A stretch of 64,000 nucleotides of DNA from Neostapfia colusana (GCA_030760725.1 JASWHV010000011.1:80515765-80579764); one strand, 5' to 3'. Shown: positions 1 through 11,612, counted from the stretch's first letter. Notes: generated from the letters alone by a model not told the origin. Program-made: numbers and translations.

Positions 1-2732
1 TACCGATCTAGGCCATAAGATCACAGTTCTAGGCAGAATTCTCGAGGATCCGAAAGTTTCCGGCGAGATCGCCGCTTCCCGCCGCCGTGCGCCGCCGGCA
101 GCGCCGCCCACGCTCGGTCAGAGCGACGTGGCCGCTTGTGCGCCGTTTATTTTAAATCGCACGGTAGACTTTAAAACCCCGCGTACCGGTTCGATGTTAT
201 AATCTCAGCCGTCGGTTTAAAATCAGACGGTCCACGTCAGCCCCGCGTTATAAAGACTGGAATTCTTACGTGCTACCCCCTGGGGTTCTCTGGAATTGAG
301 AGCTAGCCCCGGAAACTTCAGATCTAGCCCCTGGAACTCCAGAAAATCATGTAAATTCATTTAAAAATCAGTTTTAGCCCCTGGACTTATTAGAAATTAG
401 GAAAAACACCTCTGACAAGTGTAGCTAGACCCCTGGAAATTATGAAAATAATATTATAGACCCTGTAATGAGGTGAATTCATTATTTTAGCTCTGTTTAG
501 TATTTAATTTAGAAAATTGAATATGTAACTAGTGTTTAAATATTAAAAAGGGGGACAAACATAATTGTCAAATTTATTAAAAACTTTCTCAGTACTTAGA
601 AAACTTTGGAGTGAGATAAAAATATATTTTTAGGCTGAAATAAATCTGTTTCATCTATTATTCACATTTATTAGTATATGGACACATTTTTAAGTAAAGA
701 ATAGTTAAAGAAAAATAGGGAAAATAATTATGAAATAGTATACATCAGAAGCTAAGGTCAAAATATGATCTTAAATTATTTAGGACCAGAACCTAATCTG
801 TTTAGGTAGTGTGTATTACTAATTTAATAATAAAATGCACAATTATACATAAGAAGATAAATCTGGAAATATAGAAACTAGTAAATGATAAATGGAGTTT
901 CTAAAGTACAAAGAATTCAGTTTAGGGTTGATAGAAATAATGAAGGCACATATGGAGAAGAAAAATACTTTTCATACATACTTGGTAGTTTAATATATAA
1001 GGAATTTATTTAAAACTGAAACACACATATATATACATATATGTATATATATATAGTATGTGAGTATAAATATGAACACCAAAGTAAGAATCATACACAT
1101 ATAAATAAAAGTGTATGCAAGTCCCAAATCAACACACATAAAGTAACCACAACACATATAATGGTAAAGAACTTTCATAAATATGAATGTGTGGTTTGTA
1201 TGAAGTAGAAGTGTGAACTATGTCTTATGATTGTTGTTTTTCTTTTGCTATGTGTGATGGTATGAAGTAGAACCTGCTCAAGAACAAGTTATTCAATTCC
1301 AAGACCAAGACTACCCATTTCAAGAGCAGCAAGAAGGAGGCAAGTGTCCTTGACCACTTTGATCCTATGCTAGGATGTGTAGATAGAATTATTTGCATTG
1401 TCAAGTTAAATATGAAACCCATGCTAGGAAGTTTCCTAGAATTGCATTACCTTGTTTCCTTGAAGCTTGGGTTGGGATTTATATTGTCATGTCATTTATA
1501 CACATGCATATGCTTAGCCATGCTTAGAATGGGATATTTGGGACATGAGATCATCAGTTTATATTACCATACTCTTGAATGAGACATTGTGAGTTATGTA
1601 GAGGTAGGGATCAAGGCAAGTTGGATGTTTTGGTTGTGTGCTGGGTGCACGAGACTTGGGGTTGTGTTTAGTACTTGCCTGGATCCTAAGGACCGGTTCA
1701 TGGAGCATGTAACCCGGCTTTACAGTGCCAACCACATGCTGAGATGGGGCAGCTTAGCCAATTAATTAGGTGTATCCCCGGCGTAGTATGGGTGTGTTGG
1801 ATGGTGCGGGGAATAGGAGTCAGCTGGACTGCCATATGAACCGCAAGGCTCAAGAGGGGGCCACTGCAGCGGGGTTGGAGCCTCTTGTATGCTGTTAGGG
1901 GTGAAACCTCAGTGGGCCCACGCTCGTCGGGAATCCCTTTGTAAAGGCTTCGTAGTGATCTCTTGGCCGCACACCTGGGAAGTGTGAATGTGGATCGTAG
2001 CCACTGGCATAATGGAGGTTCTTTTAGTCCACCCGGCAACGGGGGATGAAATCACTACTTGTGGGTACAGTGGTACAAACTCTGCAGAGTCAAAACTGTC
2101 TTGACAGCCGTGCTCACGGTTAAGAGCGGCCTGGACTTATTCATGATTAGAGGAATGATGGTTTTGGAAGTTAAGCGGGGAGCTTAACATTGGAAATGAT
2201 GTTATGGTTATTTGGTTATGATGATGGGATGGGAGATTTGGACCATTTCACCTGTGTTGTAATGTAGGTGCTTAATAAGCTAAGGTGATAGGTATTAATT
2301 GCGTAGTGCTTTAACCATGAGTTCAAACTCTCCTTGTTCTAGCCATGCATGATATAATTTTCCCACACTTGCTGAGTACCATTGGTACTCAACCTTGCAT
2401 ATTTGTTGGTTTATATTGCTGCTCAGGTCAAGATAATGAGGTGGTGTATAATGACCAAGATTTTGGACCCGAGGAAGGTTTTTAGGTTCATGAAGACCCC
2501 CGGGCAACACCTGTGATGGAGCCCTAAAGAATAATATTCCGCTGCTAGTTTATTTACTTGTGATGAACTTATTATTGTCCATCGAGACATTTATTATGTA
2601 AGACTTATTTATATTCGACACCTGGCTTGTAATAAATGATGCTTCACTATTTGTCATCACATGTATGAGAAAATGATCCTGGCATACATGTGATATTCAC
2701 TTGGTTGTTCTTCGGAAAAACCGGGTGTGACA
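1..2732 (+). repeat. Family T (Tekay-like gypsy) LTR, 5' part outside window
   Basis: The segment matches bases ~690 to the end of the complete LTR at 24516-27944, block for block: the AGCCCCTGG-rich leader near 250-470, the AT-rich middle, the GC-richer block at 1640-2120 with palindromes at 2079-2119, and the terminus GGGTGTGACA at 2732. There is no PBS after it; the sequence changes at once to copia LTR. It is therefore a 3' LTR or solo LTR that inserted into, or recombined with, the copia LTR at 2733. A 113-codon antisense frame (1698-2039) recurs in other copies but is not called a gene. Confidence 0.85.
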
Positions 2733-3313
2733 TTCGTGGAGCACGACTTTGGGGCTGTTCCTCTTGTGTTTTGATAAACAAAATTCGTATTCTAAAGGAA
2801 CTTTTGTGCCTTGTTCGTCCGACTTGTTTCAGACAAGTTTTCTCGTCGAGTTTCTGTTCAGCACTACCTTGCTTCGGTGGTTTTATCATAACTCGAGTTT
2901 TACAGATCCAATTGATGTGATTCTTTTTGGGTTGTATTCACAACTTGATTATATATTATCTGTGAAAATGTCATGGTCATTGAATTTGTGGTTTCTGATA
3001 TACACGAGTTTCTTTGCAGTATTCCAGAACTGTTTTTCTCGCGTAGGACAGATTGACCTTTGTTCGATCTTTCGATCGTAACTTGAGTTTCTCTCAACGG
3101 ATTTTCATGATTCTTGTTGTGACGTCTTCGTGACTTGATTCTCTACAATCTATACTAGTTTTGTCAATGTTGAACACGTTTAGATTAGTCTCACACATGG
3201 TTTCTTTAACAGATCAGCTTTCTGCTGAGGGGTATTTTGTTGCTTCCGCTGAAAAGTTTTTATCTACCATTCACCCCCCTCTGGTAGCTTTACACGTGTA
3301 CTTCGATCCTACA
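2733..3313 (-). repeat. Copia C1 (SIRE/Maximus-like) 3' LTR, truncated
   Basis: On the minus strand this LTR starts TGTAGGATCGAAG at 3313, directly after the PPT-bearing region of the copia element, and runs left until cut at 2732/2733 by the family T LTR. It matches 6141-6720 for ~580 bp, but in the opposite orientation. The start carries the block ending GAGGGGGGTGAATGG that is typical of SIRE-type LTR starts. Short ORFs in it (for example 2749-3081) are mirrored in the other LTR and are not genes. Confidence 0.75.
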
Positions 3314-4261
3314 GTTTTGAAAACGATTTCTCCCCATTTGTAAATCAGAAATAGAATGAGAAGAAAAACAAAAATACCAAAAATTCTCCCCGTGAGAAGA
3401 ATCGTGCCAAAACACTTGTGAATGTGTGTTCAATTTCTCCCCCTTTGACAATGTATTCAGCATGGTACAAAAGAGAAATTTTAATTTGTTATGAGCACAT
3501 TATAACATATACATATAAAACAAATCTCATCCAAATCATACTATCAAGTAACTTACACTAACACATCAATGAGATACATAAAGTAGTGTAAGCCATGCTA
3601 GAGATCAAGTGTAATTTTCAATTTAAGCAAGTCATGATCTCACAAACTTAACTATTTCAAGACCTGAAAGCATGACACTTGTTGCTGCATTTTATTTAAT
3701 ATTTAAAGCAAAAATTTTGATCTTATGACATTTGCAAGAAATTATATGCAGCATCAGCCTTATTCTAACCAACCAAGCCAAGCCTATGTCATTTGACAGT
3801 CAGAAGCTTAAGGAAATGGTTTTAGTCATACACAACTCCTTTCAAGTTCATATCTAAGTGCAATGATAAGCCATCTCAAAAGAAGAAGTGCGATGCATGC
3901 ATATTCTCTTGATCTTTTCTCATTTGTTCTATTTGAACATAAAAACTCAACATGTGAGTTGATTACTTGATTAATTCTTTATGATTAAAAGCACTTGTGA
4001 GCATGCAACAAGTTCAAAACTGCAAGAAAGTTCGACCATGACCAGATTTAGTGTAAGTAATTATTCCAATTACTATACATGGTAAAAACTACAAAATGTA
4101 TAACACGAGTAATGTAGTAAGAACTTTCAGCATGAAAAAGGAATCACAAAGTCATATATGCATGAAATACTATGCTCATATTATTTTAATTTCAGATTCA
4201 CACATAAACTTCCCAAGTTTCAAAATTCTCCCTCAATTTAAGCCATGAGGATGCATAACCC
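3314..4261 (-). other. Copia C1 3' untranslated region with polypurine tracts
   Basis: This is non-coding sequence between the RNase H end and the 3' LTR of the minus-strand copia element. On the minus strand it has two purine tracts: one at ~3324-3340 (AAATGGGGAGAAATCG), just before the LTR, and one at ~3435-3452 (CAAAGGGGGAGAAATT), the form usual for SIRE-type elements. The rest is AT-rich. No envelope-like ORF survives here. Confidence 0.6.
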
Positions 4262-6052
4262 CTATTTCACTACGAATGTAAAAAAACGAGTGAAATCCAA
4301 AGTTTTTGTAAAAATATCAGCCAATTGTTGTTCAGTATCTACATGGTGAAGCACAATGTTCCCTTTTTCGACATTATCACGGAGAAAGTGATACCTAATA
4401 TCAATGTGCTTAGTTCTCGAATGTTGCACGGGGTTTTTAGCAATGCAAATGGCACTAGTGTTATCACAAAACAGTGGAACACTATTTAGATCAACCCCAT
4501 AGTCCTTAAGTGTTTGAACAATCCAAAGAATTTGTGAGTAAGCACTAGTAGCAGCTACATATTCAGATTCGATTGTGGATTGTGCAACTGAACTTTGTTT
4601 TCTAGAGGACCAGGCAACAAGTGAATTACCAAGAAAATGACAAGCACCAGAAGTACTTTTCCTATCAATCCTACAACCCCCAAAATCAGCATCGAAAAAA
4701 GCTTTCAAAGTAACGGTTGAGGAAGAAGGAATAAAAATCCCAAATTCTTGAGTTCCATGTAAGTACCTGAGAATCCTTTTGACGGCTTGACGATGTGAAG
4801 CACATGGAGAGGCTTGAAACCGTGCACAAAGACATACGCTGAATTGTATGTCCGTTCTCGATGCCGTGAGATACAAAAGTGATCCGATCCTGCTTCTATA
4901 TTCTTTTTTATCAACGGGATCACAATCTTCATCAAGTTCAAGTGTTGTTGCTGTTCCCATTGGTGTCCGAAGAGGCTTGCTTTTGTCCATGTTGAAGCGC
5001 CTTAGGAGATCTTTTGTATACTTTGTTTGATACAAAAAGGTACCCTCCTTGGTTTGCTTGATTTGCAGCCCCAAAAAGTACGTGAGTTCTCCCATCATAC
5101 TCATCTCAAATTCTGAACTCATCATAGCTGAAAACTTGGACACAAGATCATGAGAAGCACAACCAAAGATAATATCATCCACATACACTTGAACGAATAA
5201 TGAGTCATTGCCATGCTTAAGCCCAAAAAGAGTTTTATCAACCTTGCCCATGGTAAACCCCTTTTCAAGTAAGAATGTTTTTAACCTATCATACCATGCT
5301 CTAGGGGCTTGTTTGAGACCGTACAAGGCTTTGGACAGTTTGTAAACATGATTAGGAAAATTTGGATTTTCAAAACCAGGTGGTTGTTTGACATAAACCT
5401 CCTCATCTATGTAGCCATTAAGAAAAGCACTTTTAACATCCATTTGATATAGCTTAAAACCTTTAGATGCAGCAAAAGCTAACAAAATTCTTATGGCTTC
5501 TAATCTAGCAACAGGAGCAAAAGTTTCATCAAAATCTAGACCTTCAACTTGTGTGAAACCTTGAGCAACCAACCTAGCCTTATTCCTAACCACAACCCCA
5601 TCCTCACTTAGTAATTCCCTAGCATTTTCAGCATCTGAAAAAATATCATTGACGCTACGCAAGTTGCTGAGAATTTTATTAAAGCAAGCAAAGAGGTCAT
5701 CAATGGACTCACCGGGTTGCATCTCAAAGCGCATGTATTCTTTCTTGAACATATCCTGTCGTACCTCCTTGATTGTGTTGGATCCTTCGTGGTAGTCACA
5801 AAGTGCTCTCCACACATCGTACGCCGATCGGAGGTGTGCAACACGGTCGAAATCGCTCTGAGTTAGTCCTTGTATGATCAAGTTCTGAGCCTTGTTGTTG
5901 TTGCCGACATCTCTCGTGTTTGTAGCCATGACTTGATCGTTTGAAGGCACATCGTAAGGCTTGTACACCTTTTCCCATATTGCAAAGCCTTGCGCCTGTA
6001 TGAAAGCTTCCATGCGTGCCTTCCAAACCTGAAAATCAATACCACTAAACAC
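4262..6052 (-). CDS. Copia gag - reverse transcriptase - RNase H in-frame fusion
   Basis: An uninterrupted 596-codon frame. Residues ~1-150 are copia gag (UBN2-like; [13 protein letters not shown] near the start, then [11 protein letters not shown] and [15 protein letters not shown]). At about residue 150 it passes directly from a gag motif (ENARELL) to the RT domain ([17 protein letters not shown]). RT has [19 protein letters not shown] and an intact YVDD ([11 protein letters not shown]). RNase H follows with DRKSTSG and the AEAEY-like box as TIESEYVAA. The gag C-terminus, zinc knuckle, protease and integrase are missing, so this is an internal deletion that kept the frame. The last ~12 residues differ from the family's usual ending. 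The listed start is GTG at 6052; the first in-frame ATG is at 6013. The element could only move with enzymes supplied in trans. Whether the fusion is translated is unknown. Confidence 0.85.
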   Translation of the reverse strand: MFSGIDFQVWKARMEAFIQAQGFAIWEKVYKPYDVPSNDQVMATNTRDVGNNNKAQNLIIQGLTQSDFDRVAHLRSAYDVWRALCDYHEGSNTIKEVRQDMFKKEYMRFEMQPGESIDDLFACFNKILSNLRSVNDIFSDAENARELLSEDGVVVRNKARLVAQGFTQVEGLDFDETFAPVARLEAIRILLAFAASKGFKLYQMDVKSAFLNGYIDEEVYVKQPPGFENPNFPNHVYKLSKALYGLKQAPRAWYDRLKTFLLEKGFTMGKVDKTLFGLKHGNDSLFVQVYVDDIIFGCASHDLVSKFSAMMSSEFEMSMMGELTYFLGLQIKQTKEGTFLYQTKYTKDLLRRFNMDKSKPLRTPMGTATTLELDEDCDPVDKKEYRSRIGSLLYLTASRTDIQFSVCLCARFQASPCASHRQAVKRILRYLHGTQEFGIFIPSSSTVTLKAFFDADFGGCRIDRKSTSGACHFLGNSLVAWSSRKQSSVAQSTIESEYVAATSAYSQILWIVQTLKDYGVDLNSVPLFCDNTSAICIAKNPVQHSRTKHIDIRYHFLRDNVEKGNIVLHHVDTEQQLADIFTKTLDFTRFFTFVVK

Positions 6053-6124
6053 TCAAGGTTTGGCGGAGTATTTTTCCAAGATGATTAGTCAAAACACGTG
6101 CAAATCACAAAGATTAGAGCAACC

Positions 6125-6138
6125 TGGCTCTGATACCA
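6125..6138 (-). promoter_or_regulatory. Primer binding site (initiator tRNA-Met), copia C1
   Basis: The minus strand reads TGGTATCAGAGCCA, complementary to the 3' end of plant initiator tRNA-Met. It lies 2 bp from the LTR border at 6141. This fixes the element on the minus strand with its 5' LTR to the right. Confidence 0.85.
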
Positions 6139-6739
6139 ATTGTAGGATCGAAGTATACATGTAAAGCTACCAGAGGGGGGTGAATGGTAGATAAAAACTT
6201 TTCAGCGGAAGCAACAAAACACCCCTCAGCAGAAAACCGATCTGTTAAAGAAACTGTGTGTGCGACTAATCTAAGCGTGTTCGACTGTGACAAAACTAGT
6301 ATAGATTGTAGAGAATCAAGTCACGAAGGCGTCACAACAAGAATCATGAAAATCCGTTTAGAGAAACTCAAGTTACGATCGAAAGATCAAACAAAGGTCA
6401 ATCAGTCCTACGCGAGAAAAACAGTTCTGTAATACTGCAAAGAAACTCGTGTAGATAAGAAACCACAAATTCAATGACCGTGAAATTTTCATAGATGATA
6501 GATAATAAAGTTTTGAAGACAACCCAAAACGAATCACATCAATTGGATCTGTAAAACTCGAGTTATGATAAAACCACCGAAGCAAGGTAGTGCTGAACAG
6601 AAACTCGACGAGAAAAACTTGTCTGAAACAAGTCGGATGAACAAGGCACAAAAGTTCCTTTAGAATGCGAATTTTATGTATCAAAACACAAGAGGAACAG
6701 CCCCAAAGTCGTGCACCATGTGCTCTGGCCTCCCTTACT

Positions 6740-6746
6740 TATATAA
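6740..6746 (+). promoter_or_regulatory. Putative TATA box in copia C1 LTR
   Basis: TATATAA about 600 bp inside the LTR start, in the orientation of the LTR. It is a plausible U3/R core promoter and points away from the gag-RT gene. Confidence 0.5.
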
Positions 6747-7559
6747 CCAGCCCGAAGGCCAACTCAACTCAAACTAGGACTCCTACTCCTACTTGGATTC
6801 AAACTGTAACTTTCAAATACTGCTTAGGACTCTTCTATACGCAGATAGAAGCAATCTTAAGACTTCCAAACACCTTAGGAACGTATCCCACATTCCTAAA
6901 ATAACTCAAATTCGTGACCCACACGAAATCCTATCATAACCAACTCAAAACATTCCATATTTGAGTCAAACACGACTCAGCCGCAGCCTGAGTCCATAAC
7001 CTAGTCGGTTGGACCTTTCCGACCAATTCTTTACTTCCACGTCCCTTCATCACGCCCTGGAACCATGCAGCCACGTCCATGCAATCCTTGCACACGTGCA
7101 AACATCTTCCAACAACGTCCAAGATACCTTCATATGCATTGTTCTTGATTCAAACATACTGCGCAACCTCCCGATCAACTCAACCACAATTCCTCCCGAA
7201 CTTGGTTGTTGAACCTCATCTTATCCCTAAGACTAGTTCAATGGATCCCGTCACCAGCCATGTCTTGAAATCAAGCAACACCTGCACATGAATAAACAAC
7301 CAATACTTCCGAGCACAAGTCCTCGACTTGACTCTCGTTAGTTCCGAAACTACAACATCTCACGTGAGCACCTCACATAAGAATGTCGTAAACCATAGCA
7401 AAATGATATCAGCCATAACCACCAAAATACACCAAAAACTTTGTAAAATAATACTAAGCAAACTTTCCATAAGAGTAAAGCAAGTTCGAAACATTACAAG
7501 TTAAAAGCAGAACCATTGCAATCAAGCTCCGAACCTTACCAAAGCTAACCGGGCCTTGA

Positions 7560-7812
7560 ACCGGAGATTACCAAAGCTAGTCGGACCCAGCGCCGGAGCT
7601 TACTAAAGCTTAGTCGGACCTAGCACGAAACTTACCAAAGCTAGTCGGACCTAGTACCGGAGCTAGCAAAAACAAGTCGGACCTAGCCAAAATAAGTCAG
7701 ACCTAGACAAAGCAAGTCGGACCTTACATCGTACCTTGCCGGAGCTACCCAAAACAAGTCAGACCTATCGTCGGACCTTGCAGGAGCTCGGACCTAGAGT
7801 CGGACCTTGTTA
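7560..7812 (+). repeat. Short irregular array of AGTCGGACC words
   Basis: About ten copies of AGTCGGACC or one-base variants (AGTCAGACC, CGTCGGACC) spaced about 15-40 bp, many followed by TAG or TTG, embedded in GAGCTTACCAAAG-type linkers. The array lies inside the flipped copia LTR, downstream of its TATA box. The function is unknown. Confidence 0.7.
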
Positions 7813-7884
7813 AAAAGGTGTTTTGGTAGTATTCAAAACTTTTATCATCAAAGCCAATGTATTCAGCACACATAGGTCTCACAA

Positions 7885-9474
7885 ATGCCTTGATCGTACA
7901 AGGCATGGCGTGCCTTTACTCCTGCTGCCTACCGAGCCGGGGTGTGCAGCGCGGCTCTGCTGGCCACGTGGCGGGCCCGGGGCTCGCCTCTGAGGAGAGG
8001 GGAGGCACGGCCCCCGCTGGACACGTGGCGCCTTCGTAGCTCACCCCTGCGGAGGGGGCGAGGTCCGGCTCTGCCGGCCACATGGCGGGCCCAGAGCTCA
8101 CCTCTGAGGAGAGTGGAGGCCCGGCCCCGCTGGACACATGGCGCCTTCGGAGCTCACCCCTACGAAAGGGGCGAGGTCCGGCTATGCCGGCCACGCGGCA
8201 GGCCCGGAGCTAACCTCTGAGGAGAGGGGAGGCCCGGCCCCGTTGGACACGTGGCGCCTTCGGAGCTCACTCCTACGGAGGGGGCGAGGTCCGGCTCTGC
8301 CGGCCATGTGGCGGGCCCAGAGCTCACCTCTGAGGAGAGGGGAGGCCCGGCCCCGCTAGACACGTGGCGCCTTCGGATCTCACCCCTGCGGAGGGGGTGA
8401 GGTCTGGCTCTACCGGCCACGTGGCAGGCCTGGAGCTCACCTCTGAGGAGAGGGGAGGCCCAGCCCCGCTGGACACGTGGCGCCTTCGGAGCTCACCCCT
8501 GCGGAGGGGGCGAGGTCCGGCTCTGCCGGCCACGTGGCGGGCCCGGAGCTCACCTCTGAGGAGAGGGGAGGCCCGGCCCCGCTAGACACATGGCGCCTTC
8601 GGAGCTCATCCCTGCGGAGGGGGCGAGGTCCGGCTCCGCCGGCCACGTGGCTGGCCCGGGGCTCACCTCTGAGGAGAGGGGAGGCCTGGCCCCGCTGGAC
8701 TTGTGGGGCCTTCAAAGCTCACCCCTGCAGAGGGGGCGAGGTCCGGCTCTACCGGCCATGTGGCGGGTCCAGGGCTCACCTCTAAGGAGAGGGGAGGCCC
8801 GGCCCCACTGGACACGTGGTGCCTTTGGAGCTCACCTTTGCGGAGGGGGCAATGTCCGGCTCTGCCGGCCACGTGGCGTGCCCGGAGCTCACCTCTGAGG
8901 AGAGGGGAGGCCCGGCCCCGTTGGACACGTGGCGCCTTCGGAGCTCACCCCTGCGGAGGGGGCGAGGTCCGGCTCTGCCGGCCACGTGGCAGGCCCGGAG
9001 CTCACCTCTGAGGAAAGGGGAGGCCCGACCCCACTGGACACGTGGCGCCTTCGGAGCTCACCCCTGCAGAGGGGGCGAGGTCCGGCTCTGCCGGCCATGT
9101 GGCAGGCCCGGGGCTCACCTCTGAGGAGAGGGGAGGCCCAGCCCCACTGGACACGTGGGGCCTTCGGAGCTCACCCCTGCGGAGGGGGCGAGGTCCGGCT
9201 CTGCCGACCACGTGGCGAGCCCGGAGTTCACCTCTGAGGAGAGGGGAGGCCCGGCCCCGCTGGACACGTGGCGCCTTCGGAGCTCACCCCTACGGAGGGG
9301 GCGAGGTCCGGCTCTGCCGGCCACGTGGCGGGCCTAGGGCTCACCTCTGAGGAGAGGGGAGGCCCGGACCCGTTGGACACGTGGCGCCTTCGGAGCTCAC
9401 CCCTGCGGTGGGGGCGAGGTCCTTAGGTGGTTTTCTCCTCTACGCGGGGGTACCCCGTATTGAGGGTACCGACA
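7885..9474 (-). repeat. Tat-lineage LTR fragment with expanded tandem array
   Basis: The right end GGGTACC...GAGGGTACCGACA (to 9474) is the terminus of the Tat LTRs at 38107, 45079 and 59623. The left part (CTGCTGCCTACCG near 7923) matches the LTR interior at 37690. The outer ~700 bp, including the TATA region and the other terminus, are missing. The right edge cuts the chromovirus pol at 9475; the left edge meets copia LTR. It is a truncated solo LTR or a recombination product. No TSD could be identified. Confidence 0.8.
7957..9420. repeat. 113-bp tandem repeat, ~13 copies, G-box rich
   Basis: The phase mark (CTCTGCCGGCCACGTGG or a close variant) recurs at 7957, 8069, 8182, 8295, 8408, 8521, 8634, 8747, 8860, 8973, 9086, 9199 and 9312. 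Each unit is a dimer of a ~56-bp half starting GCCACGTGGCGGGCCC and a ~57-bp half starting GACACGTGGCGCCTTC; both halves go on to GGAGCTCACC and a GGAGG-rich run. Overlapping 69-102 codon frames on both strands come from the 113-bp period (113 is not a multiple of 3) and are not genes. Confidence 0.95.
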
Positions 9475-11612
9475 ATCTTCTTCTGTAACTCTGATTTACG
9501 GGGTATGACAATCCGGTCCTTGAACCATAGGACACCGTCTCCGTCTTTTCCGAAACATTTCAGCTCCCCACTGTCTACACGTCTCCGCGAATGCGACATG
9601 CCCTTGTCATGTTTCTGAGCTGCCACTATTTCTTCACGGATGGTGGGGATCAAAGCTAAGTTGTAGAGAGCTCCATGTGGAATCACATGCAGTGGTGGCT
9701 CGCTCTCTTCCAACGGTGTGATGGTCAGATTGTTGACGTGTGACTTGCAACTCAGCGCATCCGCCACTACGTTTGCCTTTCCGGGGTCATAATGGATCTC
9801 TATTCCGTAATCCTTTATCAACTCCAACCATCTTCGCTGCCTCATGTTCAGCTCCTTCTGAGTAAATATGTACTTGAGGCTTTTGTGGTCGTTATATAAA
9901 TGCCCGAGGTTACCGAGTAGGTAGTGCCTCCACATTTTGAGTGCGAGTACCATGGCAGCGAGCTCTAAGTCATGAGTTGGATAATTCTGCTCATGGTTTC
10001 TGAGCTGCCGTGATCCATACGCGACCACTCTTCGGTCTTGCATCAGCACACATCCGAGCCCGATGCTAGATGCATCGCAGTACACATCGAACGGTTTTGT
10101 TGTGTCTGGCTGCGCCAAAACCGGTGCTGATGTTAGGTGCTTCACTAATGCCTTGAACGCTGCTTCACATTATGGACTCCAAACATATTTGGTAGCCTTC
10201 TTCAGCAGCTCAGTCATTGGCTTTGCAATCTTTGAGAAGTTCGGATGAACCTCCGATAATATCCCACGAGTCCGAGGAAACTCCGTACCTCGTGAACAAT
10301 TCTAGGGGACATCCAATTCAGCACTTGTGTGATTTTACTCAGGTCTACAGTGATGCCCTCTGCTGAGATGATATGCCCGAGAAAAGGCACTTGCGATATC
10401 CAGAATTCGCACTTGCTGAATTCCGTGTATAGTTTGTGATCCCGCAGTCTTTGCAAGACTATACGCGGATGCTTCGCGTGTTCTTCCTCCGACTTGGAAT
10501 ATACAATATGTCGTCGATGAAGACCACGACAAACTTGTCCATTTCTGGCATGAATACCGAGTTCATCAAGTACATGAAGTGAGCTGGAGCATTGGTGAGG
10601 CCGAAGGATATGACCAGGTACTCATAAAGTCCGTACCTCGTCGAGAAAGCTGTCTTCGGAATATCCTCAGCCCGTATCTTAATCTAATGGTACCCGGATC
10701 TTAAGTCTATCTTGGAAAAGATCTTTGCTTCAACCAACTGATCAAACAATATGTGGATCCGTGGCAACGGGTACTTGTTCTTATTGGTTACGGCGTTTAG
10801 TGGACGATAGTCCACGCAAAGCCGCAACGTCTCATCCTTTTTCTTCACAAATAATGCCGAACAGCCCCATGGCGAGGAGCTCAACCTAATAAAACCCTTC
10901 TCCAGCAGGTCCGTTAACTGTGTCTTCTGTTCAACCAATTCCTTGGGTGCCATCTTGTACGACCTTCGGGATATTGGCATAGTTCCCGGTGCAAGTTCAA
11001 TCTTGAACTCCACCTCTCAGTCGGGCGACATCCCCGGTAAATCATCTGGGAACACTTCAAGGAACTCACGGACTACTGGAATATCTTCCAATCTGATGGT
11101 GGTGGATTTGTATATACTTGGAAGTTTTATTTCTAGACTGTCCAGAAATAAAGAGTGAGACTCGTGCACTTCTGAGTGCAAATGCACGACTCGGAGGACG
11201 GTGTCTAAAACAGCGCCGTGGTGGGTTAACCACGACATCCCTAAGATGACATCAACCTTCTGTCCCTCTAAAACTATGAGATACGTAGGGTATACTCTAC
11301 CCTCTAAGCATAATGGCGCCTTTTGAACCATCATGCTTGCTGAAATTTTCTCACCCGATGAACAAATCAACTATGGATTTTCGGTGGGTAGTATTTGCAA
11401 GCTGTACTTAGCAATAAAAGCTTGGCTAATGAAGCTATGTGTGGCACCTGAATCAAATAACACTATGGTGGGATGCTGGTGGAGTTGGAACATACCCGCA
11501 AGGATTGGATTCCCCTTCGGCACGTCCTCTATGGCGAGTTGGTGGACGGTGCCGGGCTTAGGATTTGCCCGCCGCGCATTAATGGGGTTCTGGGGCTGAT
11601 TCTCTCCGGAAA
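9475..11612 (-). pseudogene. Broken chromovirus pol (protease, RT, RNase H)
   Basis: Read right to left: an aspartic protease with DSGATHSFIS (~11420-11450), then VILGMSWL; RT with [11 protein letters not shown] and LFDQL (10684-11013), an in-frame TAG just after SGYH (~10681), [11 protein letters not shown], and an intact FIDD (~10505-10540); the RT thumb (10214-10456, GYYRRF); and RNase H (9475-10145, DVYCDAS...[11 protein letters not shown]...[10 protein letters not shown]). Several frameshifts and stops separate the blocks. The reading ends at 9475, where the Tat LTR cuts in just after the [10 protein letters not shown] segment, so the integrase is absent. Confidence 0.85.

Larger units (their letters stand above)
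6141..7880 (+). repeat. Copia C1 LTR, flipped relative to its element
   Basis: The border next to the PBS reads TGTAGGATCGAAG on the plus strand, which is the LTR start, not the LTR end expected beside a PBS. The following ~580 bp match the left LTR (2733-3313) as a reverse complement. A TATA box at 6740-6746 also points right. So the LTR body lies inverted with respect to its own PBS and gag. The far end is lost near 7880, where sequence resembling the Tat LTR begins, so the right border is approximate. Confidence 0.7.

Noticed and set aside
2749..3081. 110-codon frame LLCFDKQNSYSK... and its mirror at 6373-6684
   Set aside because: Both are inside the copia LTR and arise from the same DNA in inverted orientation. 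No domain or separate start context supports a gene.
7916..9350. Overlapping 69-102 codon frames on both strands spaced 113 bp
   Set aside because: They are the 113-bp tandem repeat read in successive frames. Period, GC content and near-identical products show an artefact, not a gene family.
7957..9420. Direct repeats that could suggest a CRISPR array
   Set aside because: Units are contiguous without unique spacers, the context is a plant LTR, and no cas genes exist.
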